Shown here: positions 17,429-26,236 of the stretch, piece after piece | Layout: every line of letters begins with the position of its first letter | How positions within the stretch are numbered: the first letter of the stretch is position 1 | Source of the DNA: Corynebacterium tuberculostearicum | GTDB lineage: Bacteria; Actinomycetota; Actinomycetes; Mycobacteriales; Mycobacteriaceae | Assembly (NCBI RefSeq): GCF_030503735.1 | Contig: NZ_CP073096.1 | Coordinates: forward strand, 1,798,001-1,862,000 | Length of the DNA stretch: 64,000 nt | Direction of reading: 5' to 3' | Position numbers and translations under genes: made by a program | The notes under the pieces: generated by a model | What the model saw: only the letters and a program-made list of their open reading frames with translations | What the model was told of the DNA's origin: nothing | Database searches by the model: none

Positions 17429-17466
17429 AAAAGAACCTTCTTTCCTTCAAGCTTTATGTAACATCC

Positions 17467-18156
17467 CTAGCTTACCGCCCGTACAGATACTTGTCTGATA
17501 GTGATATTGATACGTCCCTCTCTAAGCCCGCACCCTTCCGGCAGCGTGCCGTCATTAACGCGCACCACCCCGTGGTAGGCGTAGCGCTTCGGTCCGCCAA
17601 AGACAACCAAATCACCGCTACACAGCGTGATATCGTCCCACGGCCGCGTGCGCGCCTCGGTATGCCCCATACGGAAAAGTGCCTCATCCCCAATGGAAAG
17701 CGAAATCACCGGCGCAGGTGATTCCTCAAAGGCATCCACGTGCATACCCATGGCCGATCCCGGTGGATAGTAATTCACCAGCGCCATCTCCGGCACGAAA
17801 GTCTCCACCCATGGCTCTAGCTCGGGTGCTACCTCCGCCGCGGCGCGCAGTGCCCCCGGTGCAATCCGCCGCAAGCTCTCCGGCACCGGCGGAACCCGCG
17901 TGCCGTCCATATTGTCCACGTACCGATAGCTGGGATAATGCCAATACCTGCCCAAATGCAGCTGAAAAACGCTCATTTGCCCGCCGGATTTCAACCGCGG
18001 CCGCACCATCGCCATTGGTGTCGCCGCATACTCGCGCGCAATGCCACGCATCTCTTCTACCAAGGCCTTCTGCTTATCGACGCCCACCCATCCCGGCACA
18101 TGCCCCACTCCCGGAGCCACACGCACGCTCGGCCGCGGCAGTGAATCAAAAAGCAT
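17467..18156 (-). CDS. AlkB-like 2-oxoglutarate/Fe(II) dioxygenase
   Basis: A 229-residue protein of the AlkB repair family. MHVDAFEE supplies the HxD iron ligands, YHGVVRV a third histidine, and RINITIR the arginines that bind 2-oxoglutarate and substrate. NYYPPGSAMGMHVD is the usual AlkB context. It should remove alkyl groups from damaged DNA bases by oxidation. Together with the ATL protein at 1.4 kb it points to a set of alkylation-damage genes. The accessory island starts right behind its start codon. Confidence 0.88.
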   Translation of the reverse strand: MLFDSLPRPSVRVAPGVGHVPGWVGVDKQKALVEEMRGIAREYAATPMAMVRPRLKSGGQMSVFQLHLGRYWHYPSYRYVDNMDGTRVPPVPESLRRIAPGALRAAAEVAPELEPWVETFVPEMALVNYYPPGSAMGMHVDAFEESPAPVISLSIGDEALFRMGHTEARTRPWDDITLCSGDLVVFGGPKRYAYHGVVRVNDGTLPEGCGLREGRINITIRQVSVRAVS

Positions 18157-18183
18157 GACCTCACCCTAACCCAACGCCCCTGA

Positions 18184-18770
18184 AGTGACCCAGGTTTTGT
18201 TCCGTTTGAGTAGATGGGAAAATCTTCGAACATGCCAAGAGAATTTGACTAGGTTGCCAAGGACCGTGTGGTCGGTCTCGTGGAAGACTGTATCTTGGCG
18301 GAAAACTTGTCGATTAAAGCCGTGTGCTAGGCAGTAGCTTTAAAGCTGGGGTTTCATGGCACACGGTTTGTCAATGGACTTAAGCCTGCCTGCCGTGCGG
18401 GAAACATGCCAGAACCTGTTGCTGAAGATTTGGCCGCCGAGACCGCGAGGCTACGTCGTGAAAATCACCAGTTACGCGACATTAACGAGTTGTTGAAGGC
18501 TTCCTTAGCTTTTTTCGCATCGGAACTAGGCCCAAAACGTCGGACATGATCCGGTTCACCGATGAGTACCGGAATCGTTTCTGCGTCGAGTTCATCTGTA
18601 AGACGGTGAAGAATAACCGGGCTGGTGGGTTTATCACCTCGCGTGGGTATTGCCAATCCGAGGCCCTGTGGATTAAGTGCTCGTCGCCTCGCGGTTGTTG
18701 TGCTGATTGAACGCATGATTGCTGTTCATCGGGATAATTACGGTGTCTTTGGTGTGCGGAAAATGAGGGT
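18184..18770 (+). pseudogene. IS3-family transposase remnant (both frames decayed)
   Basis: From an ATG at 18232 the first frame reads MPREFD, then stops, and continues VAKDRVVGLVEDCILAENLS with another stop and ETARLRRENHQLRDINELLK, the leucine-zipper end of an IS3 OrfA. OrfB follows as MIRFTDEYRNRFCVEFICKT, GGFITSRGYC and, in a shifted frame, IERMIAVHRDNYGVFGVRKM. Several stops and a frameshift inactivate it. The copy is cut off at about 18766 by the IS256-like fragment. Confidence 0.82.
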
Positions 18771-19040
18771 GTCAGGAAGTTTGTGTGTGGCTCTGATCTA
18801 GAAGGAGTTTCTCCGATAATGACTACGGTGTCACCGAAGAAAAGCCATGACCCAGCGAGGGTCAACGAGATTAGCGAGAAGCTGATGGAAAACCCTGATC
18901 TCGCCAGCTTGATCAGCGAGCTTTCGGCTTCCATTGATGATGCAAGCGAGCTGGTCAAAGGCCTGCTACAAGCATCGATCAACGCTGGTCTACAGACGGA
19001 GACGGATGCGCACTTGGACTACACCTTCATCTACAAATGT
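18767..19040 (+). pseudogene. IS256-family transposase, N-terminal fragment
   Basis: From an ATG at 18819 the frame encodes MTTVSPKKSHDPARVNEISE and LVKGLLQASINAGLQTETDA followed by HLDYTFIYK, matching the start of IS256-type (mutator) transposases. Homology then ends. The bases in front (about 18767-18818) probably include the element's left end. Only about 75 of roughly 400 residues remain. Confidence 0.75.
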
Positions 19041-19215
19041 GCCCAAATATATTGGTTTCAAGACAGTACTAATAATCAAGGTAAGCGCCGAAAAGTGCGT
19101 CCATGGCCGATGCCACCACCCGCGCTGACTTCCCACCCGTTTAGTCTTTTATCGTGTCTCAGAACTCTTATTTAGGAAATCGCATTGCACCTGTTGAACA
19201 GGAACTTCTTTGTAC

Positions 19216-19500
19216 CTAAACAATAGCAGCGATTTGAGCTGCAAAGACGCTCATTTTAATATCCGCACCTGTCTGCTCGCGGAACTCTTTGGACGACTCA
19301 GACCAATTCCCTTGTTTAGCAAGAGCTACTACATTTTTCATTCGATCTTGGAGGAAGAATTCGCGAGCTGATTTATCCAACAGATAAGTTTGAACAAATC
19401 GAGCCGAGTCCTGTGCGGCTTTGGGGGCAGGAACAAACTTAGAAAGACTCATTTGCTTAGCTTGCCCACTTCGTTGCGCACCATACTCCCGCGCCAGCAA
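19216..19500 (-). CDS. Hypothetical small protein, start probably frameshifted
   Basis: The frame encodes up to 94 residues, mostly helical and polar (KFVPAPKAAQDSARFVQTYL, SAREFFLQDRMKNVVALAKQ), without a recognised domain. The only start at the 5' end is TTG at 19500; an ATG at 19452 has no ribosome-binding site. Just upstream an ATG at about 19540 with GAAAGG in front opens another frame (MVTKLGRKVPAA) that stops soon. A one- or two-base shift near 19520 would join it to the longer frame, so this may be a recently broken gene. Lower GC than the core. Confidence 0.45.
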   Translation of the reverse strand: MLAREYGAQRSGQAKQMSLSKFVPAPKAAQDSARFVQTYLLDKSAREFFLQDRMKNVVALAKQGNWSESSKEFREQTGADIKMSVFAAQIAAIV

Positions 19501-19770
19501 GTGCAGCAGCTGGGACTTTACGCCCTAGTTTGGTGACCATGAAGAATTAGCCTTTCAAAAAGGAGAACTAGATTATCGATACGGTAACACTTATCGGATA
19601 AATTTTCATCACTTATACAGTCTGGACACCCTTAGAGGAAATACGTATAAGCCTCATTCAACTATGGACAACCCGGCAGAGAATTAGGCAATCGCTTAAA
19701 GTCGCCGCTTTTCTTTGCCCTCCGGACGGCACGATTCAAGCCAGCAGGGGCGACAGAACGGCGCGATTGA

Positions 19771-19966
19771 GTACACCCTAAGTGAACGATTCTGGTCTTT
19801 GGAGCTGACGCGGGCGTAACCAATTTTTTGACCCGCAACAGCCTCTGGTTGTTCGGGAATGTCTAGAGGTAGTGACGGTTCTGTTTCGTTAGTTATGAAC
19901 CTACCCTAACGAACAGTGAGTTAAACGCGATGGATGTAATTCCTAAACCGTTCACTTAGGGTGTAC
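19771..19966. repeat. 196-bp element with perfect 18-bp terminal inverted repeats
   Basis: GTACACCCTAAGTGAACG at 19771-19788 is matched exactly in reverse complement at 19949-19966. Between them lies a second inverted repeat, TTCGTTAG at 19885-19892 and CTAACGAA at 19906-19913. There is no coding sequence inside and no clear target-site duplication outside. The layout resembles a miniature inverted-repeat element or a recombination/replication site. Confidence 0.65.
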
Positions 19967-20038
19967 CTTTTAGCCATAGTGGAGACTCATGCAATTTAAC
20001 TAAAGTTATGCAGCCTAGTGAAATACGGAGTGTGAATT

Positions 20039-20476
20039 ATGGCGGAGGCGTGGAGTTCAGAAATTTTTTACCAGGAGATACGCCACTTGCTAAAGAGGTA
20101 TTTTCCCTCGGAAAATTGTGTATCTCCCGATGATGTCGAAGTACGATCTACCTGGAAAACGTCCAAGTACGCATATTGCGTATTTTCAGTTAAATCCGCG
20201 CAAGGACTTGCGTATGCTGGTATGGAATTTGCGCTGATTCCAAGACATACTCTTGAATCGGGTGAAAGCTACTCATCAGAGGGGAGAACCGCTGTTACGG
20301 GGTGGGGAGATCAGTTGGCAGGAAATGCTGTTGCCCCGTATTTAGATTACGGTTCCGACGATAAGATTGAATGGATTGGTGGCGAGAGAGACTACGATCC
20401 GAAGCATTTTGCGGAACTAGAAAAAATGAAAAGCGAAGGGGCAGATATTTATCTACCCCTAGCCACTCACGACTAG
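20039..20476 (+). CDS. Hypothetical cytosolic protein, 145 residues
   Basis: No family recognised. The protein is soluble and acidic, with aromatic-rich patches (YQEIRHLLKRYFPSENC, TSKYAYCVFSVKSAQ) and a C-terminal EWIGGERDYDPKHFAELEKM. Size, acidity and lack of relatives resemble immunity proteins of contact-dependent or secreted toxins, but no toxin is seen here. It starts 73 bases after the 196-bp repeat element and ends in front of a bidirectional terminator. GC is clearly below the core genes, suggesting transfer. Confidence 0.55.
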   Translation: MAEAWSSEIFYQEIRHLLKRYFPSENCVSPDDVEVRSTWKTSKYAYCVFSVKSAQGLAYAGMEFALIPRHTLESGESYSSEGRTAVTGWGDQLAGNAVAPYLDYGSDDKIEWIGGERDYDPKHFAELEKMKSEGADIYLPLATHD

Positions 20477-20599
20477 TCAGACAGACTAACCCCTTCGTCT
20501 TTTAGTCGATATTGTGTTCCAAGTTAAACCATTGAGGAACTACGTCGCTGTCATCGTTTGGTTCATTTCGTCCAATCGATGAAAATCATTAGCACAAAC

Positions 20600-20645
20600 A
20601 AAAGTGACCTTAACTAACCGCTCTAGCTAAGGTCACTTTTCTTGC
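20600..20645. terminator. Bidirectional terminator
   Basis: A 13-bp perfect stem, AAAAGTGACCTTA at 20600-20612 and TAAGGTCACTTTT at 20628-20640, with A and T runs on both sides. It sits between two convergent orphan genes and should end both transcripts. Confidence 0.85.
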
Positions 20646-20671
20646 ATCGTGATTTTACGATTTAATTACGC

Positions 20672-21172
20672 TCAAACCGTAAACGGACGTCCGTAGTCAA
20701 TGTATTCATTACTCTTTTCCTGGAACGGAGCTAAAAGGTAGCGGCTTTTCCATGGGCAAGGAACTCTCCACAGATAGTAATCATCACCTACATATCCGTC
20801 TTCCCGTAGCACTCCTTCTGTCTCAGGGCGGGGGCGTACAACTCCATTAAACTTTTCGGGGATAAGGGCTCTACGACCTACTGGATCCGTCCACTGGAAA
20901 TCACGTTCCCACCCTTCGTCAAAAGAACACCCATCAAAATAAACTAATACCTCACCCGGTGGGCTGAAAGAATGGGGAAGATTCTCTATCGGAATTTCCT
21001 CGTACCAGATGTCATGGTCTACTTTTTTACCTTCTTCAATCCACTCGAGAATCTCTTGCTCATCAAAACTGGCACCTGCAAGAACCTGGATTGCACTACC
21101 TTGGATTGCACTACCATGCGAGTCTAGAAGGAAGCGTTTGACGTAGGCGAGATAAATATTAGATATATGCAT
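20672..21172 (-). CDS. Hypothetical cytosolic protein, 166 residues
   Basis: Unrecognised acidic protein beginning MHISNIYLAYVKRFLLDSHG and rich in aromatic and acidic residues (EWIEEGKKVDHDIWYEEIPI, DDYYLWRVPCPWKSRYLLAP). A 15-base tandem duplication gives the internal repeat GSAIQGSAIQ near residue 20, a likely recent slippage event. It lies 17 bases downstream of the next minus-strand gene, so both are probably one transcript. It resembles immunity-type proteins only in size and acidity. Confidence 0.55.
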   Translation of the reverse strand: MHISNIYLAYVKRFLLDSHGSAIQGSAIQVLAGASFDEQEILEWIEEGKKVDHDIWYEEIPIENLPHSFSPPGEVLVYFDGCSFDEGWERDFQWTDPVGRRALIPEKFNGVVRPRPETEGVLREDGYVGDDYYLWRVPCPWKSRYLLAPFQEKSNEYIDYGRPFTV

Positions 21173-21189
21173 TAACCGAGTCCTATCTT

Positions 21190-21438
21190 TTAAAGGTTGC
21201 CAGGAATCTTACATTCAACGCGAGCCGGATTACTATAGGCCCTCGCATAATAAGTTCCCGTTGAGGTAACAATTGTTCCTTCAGTTACCCCGATAAATGA
21301 GGTTTCGACGTCTCCAATGCAATCTTGTTCCACTTCACGCGAGGTGTACATAGCTGCAGCTACTTTCGCATCCGACAAATGGAAATCTACGGCGATCTTG
21401 GCAGCTGTGTTTTTGCACGGGGGAATTGCTTTATTCAT
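21190..21438 (-). CDS. Hypothetical small protein, 82 residues
   Basis: No family recognised. The sequence starts MNKAIPPCKNTAAKIAVDFH and has three cysteines (C8, a central one, and one near the C-terminus). The last half is rich in T, S and Y (VTEGTIVTSTGTYYARAYSN), like a small beta-rich domain. It has no obvious signal peptide. A ribosome-binding site GAGG lies 8 bases upstream of the ATG at 21438. Probably co-transcribed with the 166-residue gene downstream. Confidence 0.5.
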   Translation of the reverse strand: MNKAIPPCKNTAAKIAVDFHLSDAKVAAAMYTSREVEQDCIGDVETSFIGVTEGTIVTSTGTYYARAYSNPARVECKIPGNL

Positions 21439-21520
21439 GGGAATTACCTCATTCTCCCTACGATGCTCACAGTGGTGATTTTCGCCTTACTACCCATGAA
21501 GATAGTTGGAAGGAAGTTGA

Positions 21521-21988
21521 GTGATAATCATGACTGGTTCAAGTTATCGATCAAGAGTATTTGGATATAATTTTAGTCGGATCGTACTTATCTTCGCAGT
21601 ACTCTTATTGTGTGTCTACTTCTTGACCAGAAGAGATCAAACCGCCTTTATCGCATGCGGTCTTTTAGTGTCTCTGGCAATTTTCTTTAATGTCGGGGTG
21701 TTGCTGAATGATGAAATCCTTCGGATTTCAGTTCTTGGCATTCCAGTTAGCAACGTTCGTTTGGAATCTCTGAAGGGGGCGGAGATCCTTCCCTCGGGCC
21801 CCATACTCGAATCCCAAACGTTTGGGGTTCACTTCCTGGATGGCACTATTTCATTCCATGCCGGTTCTGCAAATATCCTCCTACACCGCAATATCGGAAG
21901 ACCCATTCGCTTGACGGTTAAAGACCCAGAGGAATTTTTACACCTCCTAGCGGAGAACTCCGCTATTCGACCCGCTTCTCACAGTTAA
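21521..21988 (+). CDS. Two-helix membrane protein of unknown function
   Basis: A 155-residue protein with two membrane helices (IVLIFAVLLLCVYFL and FIACGLLVSLAIFFNVGVLL) followed by a soluble beta-rich domain of about 85 residues (ILRISVLGIPVSNVRLESLK, FLDGTISFHAG). This resembles small membrane proteins with a PH-like C-terminal domain, but the match is only by shape. The start may be GTG at 21521 or ATG at 21530; GGAAGG upstream suits either. Confidence 0.55.
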   Translation: MIIMTGSSYRSRVFGYNFSRIVLIFAVLLLCVYFLTRRDQTAFIACGLLVSLAIFFNVGVLLNDEILRISVLGIPVSNVRLESLKGAEILPSGPILESQTFGVHFLDGTISFHAGSANILLHRNIGRPIRLTVKDPEEFLHLLAENSAIRPASHS

Positions 21989-22060
21989 GCCCCCGGTGCC
22001 GACACAACTGGCAACCAAAAGCATAACCACGCGACGTGGTTCCGCAACAGGAGCGGGACG

Positions 22061-22351
22061 TTAGTTTTGTTGCGAGTCTTGGTCGCTGAAAAACTCTGCG
22101 GCGTCATCGGTAAGCGCCTCCGCGATGTTTATTAGCTCATCTGCGTCGCCTTGCCAGTCGCGCATTGCGGGCGTCTCTGGGAGTTGGTGGAGGACTTCGA
22201 GAAAGCGGGCGGCGGCGCGCAAAGCGCTGGCCACTTCGTAGCAATTCCCCTCCAGCTTGGCGGGAGAGGTATCAATCAGGCTCAGGTCGCGGGGTTCGTT
22301 GTACTCGGTAAGGAAGCTCATACCAGTGACAGTAGACCGCACCCGCGACAT
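22061..22351 (-). CDS. Hypothetical small helical protein downstream of the R-M gene
   Basis: Up to 96 residues, or 86 if the ATG at 22321 (MSFLTEYNEPRDLSLIDTSP) is used. The C-terminal part is helical and acidic (RAAARFLEVLHQLPETP, ELINIAEALTDDAAEFF). No family recognised. It lies 29 bases after the stop of the type IIL restriction-modification gene on the same strand, so it may be an accessory partner of that enzyme, but no homologue is known to me. Confidence 0.5.
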   Translation of the reverse strand: MSRVRSTVTGMSFLTEYNEPRDLSLIDTSPAKLEGNCYEVASALRAAARFLEVLHQLPETPAMRDWQGDADELINIAEALTDDAAEFFSDQDSQQN

Positions 22352-22380
22352 GAGTGCGGCCTATTCGAACAAGCATTGAG

Positions 22381-25227
22381 CTAGTCGTTGGTGAGTTTCG
22401 CGTAGTTGGCAAACAGCAGCTCCTGGCGCTGACGCTCCGAAGTGAGCTTACGAGGAGCACCAAAAGCTTTATCCACTTCCCTATCAAGCACGTCATGCGC
22501 CTTCACCAGTTCTGGTGCCATGACCAACGGGTTGTAGTGTTCCGCGAGGGAACGCTCCGGGTGCAGGGCGCGAGCGTCGAGGACTTTCTGCCCAGCCTTA
22601 ATAATCCGCTCGCGCGTCTTCTCATCCAGTTCTGGGACAGGGAACGTATTCCACGTCAGTGTGCTCGCAAAACGCAGATCAGATTTAAGACGTCCACCAA
22701 TCATCTTTTGCCAAGTAATGAACATTGACGAAGAAATCAACGCGAACTGTGACCTATCAGAATCTTCAACCGCAAACGCAAGGCTGGAGACAACTGTTCC
22801 TTCCTCAATATCCGCAGCTGTGAAGTATGGCCGGTTCTCGCTAACAACGGACGGAACGCAAAGGAAATCTGTTTGTGGCCGATAACGTTGTGCGAAAAGA
22901 TGGGAAATCTTTGCCATGTCTCGCGTGGTAGGAGCCGAGGACGTTGTTCTGTAGGCGCGTACTTGTTCAATTCGTGAACGCAGAAAAGTACTTGCCTGAA
23001 CGTCGGCGGGGTCGAGATCGACCATCCAGAGACACCACCGACTAAGGCCGCGAACAAGTTCTCGCGAGCCAACGTACGGACGTAGGTACTTTGCCGCTAT
23101 CGGATCGTCCAAAGCTTCTTGCACGTCTTGGGCTTCAACTATCAATCCACCTCCGTCTTTTGCCATTGCGCCTAGAACTGCGGGTTTAATCTCGCAGGAG
23201 ATGGGCGACGTCATCTTTTGGACAAGGACATTAGGGCCGTCGACGAGGTAAGCATTAATCACGCGCTCTACAGGCACAGCCACGGGGGCACTGCTGACAT
23301 TTGGGTAATCCCAGAGCTGGGGGCGAGGTTCGTGTGCACGGTCGAAACCAGCGATGACGCAGTGGACTGCGGCTTTACCGGGAGCATCGGAATCCCATGA
23401 GAATGTGCGATGGGCGAAGCGGATACGCCAACCTGCTGCGAAGATGGGGCCGAATAAAAGCGGCACTTGTTCGCCTTGGGTAATCGAGTTAGTTGTTACG
23501 AAAGCGAACCGTCCGTTACGGGTACTGAAAAGGTCAAGGCTTTTTATGTGCCAACACGTGACGTAGTCCAATCTCGAGATGTTTTTACGTCTCCACACTG
23601 CTTTCATTTCCTCGAGCTGCTGTTTTGTGCGCGTATCTTGACCGATAAATGGTGGGTTTCCGAAGATAAACGTCTCCCCTGTTGCCGCGGGCAGTACTTC
23701 TGCCCAGTCCAGGGCAAGAGCGTTGCCGTGGATGATGTGGGCGGTAATCGTAATCGGCAGGCGCTGCGGCGGACGCCCCACCGCATTCGCCAACTCCTTA
23801 TTCGCCTGATGATCCACTAGGAACATCGCCGTCTCGGCAATTTTTGCCGGCCACCAGTTCAGCTCAAAGCCGTAGAACTGTCCAATCGACAGTTTCTGTT
23901 CCCACTCAATATTCAGCGACATGCCGGTTTCGCCGCGACGCTGGCGTATAGCCACGATGATGTCTGTTTCAATTTTTCGCAGTTCTTTATAGGCAGTGAG
24001 CAGGAAGTTTCCCGCCCCACACGCTGGGTCGCAGAAAATATGGGTAGCCAGTAAGTCGCGGAATTCCTCTAACTTGCGCACTGGCGTGGCGGGGCTGGAG
24101 ACCAGCTTGTCAGCCTGGGCACGCAACTCGTCCAAAAAGAGCGGGCCGATAGTCTTGAGGATGTTGGTCTTGGAGGTGTAGTGCTCGCCGTCTCCGCGTC
24201 GGGCTTCCTTGGACTTGACCAGCTGGAACAGGGAGCCAAAGACGGACACGTCGATTTTTGACCAGTCGAAGTCGCACGCATCGAGCAGGGCTTGGCGCAT
24301 GGCGTAGTCGAAATACTCCGGCTCCAACGACTCCGCGAAAATTGCGCCGTTGACGTAGGGGAATTTCGCCAAGGTTCCGGGCAGTCGCTTAGAGCGCTTA
24401 TCTTCTGGGGTGTTGAGGATGCGGAATAGCTCATTGAGCTGTGGGCCGAGGGTTTCTGGGGTGGTTTCGTTGCGCACGAACTGGGCGAAGAGGTGCGGGG
24501 TGTCCCAGAGTCCGGCATCGTCGCCGAAGAGCAGGAAGAGGATGCGGGTGAGGTAGACCGAGGTGCGCATGACCCTTTCGTCTTCTTCCTCCGGGTTGGT
24601 TGGGGCTTCCTCGCCCACAGCTTCGTCTACATCGTCGCCATTCATCGCGCGAAACAGGTCAACCATCAAGCGTGATGCTTCCAGGGATGCTTGTTCTTCC
24701 TCGCGGTACTCGGAGGTCTCGTAGTCGGCAAGGAATGCGAGTTGCTCGACGTGCTCGTCAATCTCGGCAAGGTCAAAGGTTACGTCCCAGTCTGCGGTAT
24801 CGCCTACGTAGTCGCGGTTGAGGCGCGTGATGCGCAGGGTCTCGAAGTTGGAGCAGATGACGTAGGGCGGCAGCTGTGAGTTCGGGATAGTACCGCCCAA
24901 CAAATAGTCCAGCGCCTGGTTGTGTGCATTGTCGAGGTCGACCCCGAGGGATTTTGCTTCGCCGATGACTTTGCCAGGCATGAACAAGTCGATTTTGCCC
25001 GTGCGCCCGGTCGATGCTCGTTTCGCGCTGCGCTGATAGAGATAGATGTCGCGGGCGTTAATACCGAAGCAGTCGAGGAGGTCTCCCCAGAACTGTTGGT
25101 CATGGCTTGATTCAGTAGCCGGTCGGTTTTCTGCTTTCCATTCCTCAATATGGGCAAGCCAGCGCACCTTGAATTCGGTGAGGTTATGGCGAATGGTTGC
25201 ACGGTCTAGGAGAACAGAGGAAGTCAT
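22381..25227 (-). CDS. Type IIL (MmeI-like) fused restriction endonuclease-methyltransferase
   Basis: A 948-residue single-chain enzyme. Near the N-terminus D80, E90 and K92 (KIDLFMPGKVIGEAKSLG) form the D-x9-ExK nuclease site of MmeI-type enzymes. After a helical spacer comes the methyltransferase: DPACGAGNFLL (SAM binding, about residue 400) and NPPF (about 527), giving N6-adenine methylation. The rest should be the target-recognition and C-terminal domains, ending in a helical tail. One protein would methylate one strand of an asymmetric site and cut about 20 bases away. Recognition site unknown. Its first 170 coding bases are duplicated at 28.3 kb. Confidence 0.9.
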   Translation of the reverse strand: MTSSVLLDRATIRHNLTEFKVRWLAHIEEWKAENRPATESSHDQQFWGDLLDCFGINARDIYLYQRSAKRASTGRTGKIDLFMPGKVIGEAKSLGVDLDNAHNQALDYLLGGTIPNSQLPPYVICSNFETLRITRLNRDYVGDTADWDVTFDLAEIDEHVEQLAFLADYETSEYREEEQASLEASRLMVDLFRAMNGDDVDEAVGEEAPTNPEEEDERVMRTSVYLTRILFLLFGDDAGLWDTPHLFAQFVRNETTPETLGPQLNELFRILNTPEDKRSKRLPGTLAKFPYVNGAIFAESLEPEYFDYAMRQALLDACDFDWSKIDVSVFGSLFQLVKSKEARRGDGEHYTSKTNILKTIGPLFLDELRAQADKLVSSPATPVRKLEEFRDLLATHIFCDPACGAGNFLLTAYKELRKIETDIIVAIRQRRGETGMSLNIEWEQKLSIGQFYGFELNWWPAKIAETAMFLVDHQANKELANAVGRPPQRLPITITAHIIHGNALALDWAEVLPAATGETFIFGNPPFIGQDTRTKQQLEEMKAVWRRKNISRLDYVTCWHIKSLDLFSTRNGRFAFVTTNSITQGEQVPLLFGPIFAAGWRIRFAHRTFSWDSDAPGKAAVHCVIAGFDRAHEPRPQLWDYPNVSSAPVAVPVERVINAYLVDGPNVLVQKMTSPISCEIKPAVLGAMAKDGGGLIVEAQDVQEALDDPIAAKYLRPYVGSRELVRGLSRWCLWMVDLDPADVQASTFLRSRIEQVRAYRTTSSAPTTRDMAKISHLFAQRYRPQTDFLCVPSVVSENRPYFTAADIEEGTVVSSLAFAVEDSDRSQFALISSSMFITWQKMIGGRLKSDLRFASTLTWNTFPVPELDEKTRERIIKAGQKVLDARALHPERSLAEHYNPLVMAPELVKAHDVLDREVDKAFGAPRKLTSERQRQELLFANYAKLTND

Positions 25228-25338
25228 GTTAAAAGCATATAAGCTGCCCTGCCCCTCAAGGTTTTCTTCAAGTGAGGTTTTATCTCACTGCCTAGCGGCA
25301 GGGAACCGTATATTGCTTACGGCATGTTCCACTTTTAA

Positions 25339-25720
25339 TTAAATAAGGCCAGCTTCCCGTAAAGCTTTCAAATGCCGATTCGCCTGTTGCCGGGTGATGC
25401 CTAGTTCCTGACCTACAGTTCGCCCTGACGGAAGTTTTCCTGTCTGGGTCAAAATATCCATTGCTGTAGCTAACACGCGACCTCGAGTACCTTTTCCACG
25501 ACTCTGGCGAAGGACGTTTGCAGCCTGGAGTTTTTTACGCTCTGTTCGTGCATATTCCCCGTATGGGTCTGTTTTCCAGCGTTGTGAGGCTTTCTGTCCG
25601 CCTCTGCGGCCCATCGTGGCCAAGGCTTTCCGCTCGCTGCTCGTGGCTTTACCTGGCGCACTAGAACCGTTGTAAGCAGCGCTCTTGGACTGGGTGACAT
25701 ACCCGCGCACGCGCCTAGCC
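25339..25720 (-). pseudogene. Plasmid replication protein RepA, C-terminal fragment
   Basis: The frame carries GKATSSERKALATMGRRGGQK and KASQRWKTDPYGEYARTERK, then a C-terminal helix-turn-helix (LPSGRTVGQELGITRQQANRHLKAL). This matches the end of RepA of corynebacterial plasmids (pCG1/pNG2-type). The N-terminal replication domain is missing: homology stops at about 25720 and a GC-rich foreign segment follows in the same frame. It marks a piece of an integrated plasmid. The family call is from memory of those proteins. Confidence 0.7.
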
Positions 25721-25849
25721 ATGGTCTGGCGGTCGCGCATGGGTGGCAGCACGATGCGCAGGGCGGCAGAACCGAGCCCCCTGCCCCCGCGGATCCGAGC
25801 GGGGCGGGATCGGCCCGCCGCACCACTCGCAGGTGCCCTGATCACTCAT
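25715..25849 (-). CDS. Zinc-finger-like fragment protein, 44 residues
   Basis: From an ATG at 25849 the frame reads MSDQGTCEWCGGPIPPRSDP then GQGARFCRPAHRAATHARPP and stops at 25715. CxxC...C...H spacing looks like a small zinc ribbon, as found at the start of many actinobacterial mobile-element proteins. It overlaps by 4 bases (ATGA) the preceding coding remnant. The stop falls close to the RepA junction, so the protein is probably a truncated longer one. Confidence 0.45.
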   Translation of the reverse strand: MSDQGTCEWCGGPIPPRSDPRGQGARFCRPAHRAATHARPPDHG

Positions 25850-26157
25850 GCACCCTCGCTGAGCTCGTCGTCTAGGACGGCGAGCAGGTCGTTGATCCGC
25901 CCGTCGAGCTCCTGGGCCTGGGAGCCGGCCCGATCGAGATCCTCCCGGGCAATCTGCCGAGATTCCGTGGTGGCCTCGGGAAAAAGCACGTACAGGGCGG
26001 GGCTGTCGGGCACGAAAAATTCAGGGGCAAGCGTGCGGCGCAGCCGTACGCGCGGCAGCGCCAGGTGTCGACGCAGACGGCGACGGCGGCTGACTTGGTT
26101 ATCGCTGACTTTGAACGCGGCTAACGCCAGCCAGCGCGCCCGCCCCGTCCGGGGCGC
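25846..26157 (-). pseudogene. C-terminal remnant of an unknown mobile-element protein
   Basis: An open frame without a start runs through NQVSRRRRLRRHLALPRVRL, RTLAPEFFVPDSPALYVLFP and AREDLDRAGSQAQELDGRIN to DDELSEGA and a stop at 25846. The strongly basic then acidic coiled pattern looks coding, and GC is much higher than in the flanking island. The 4-base coupling to the zinc-finger fragment shows both came in together. Function unknown. Confidence 0.45.
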
Positions 26158-26236
26158 TCTATGCGCTCTTGAGCGTCGAGCACATCACCCAGGCGTGGTG
26201 CAGGCGTCTCAGAACGCGGAGAATCGCTGGGGCTAC

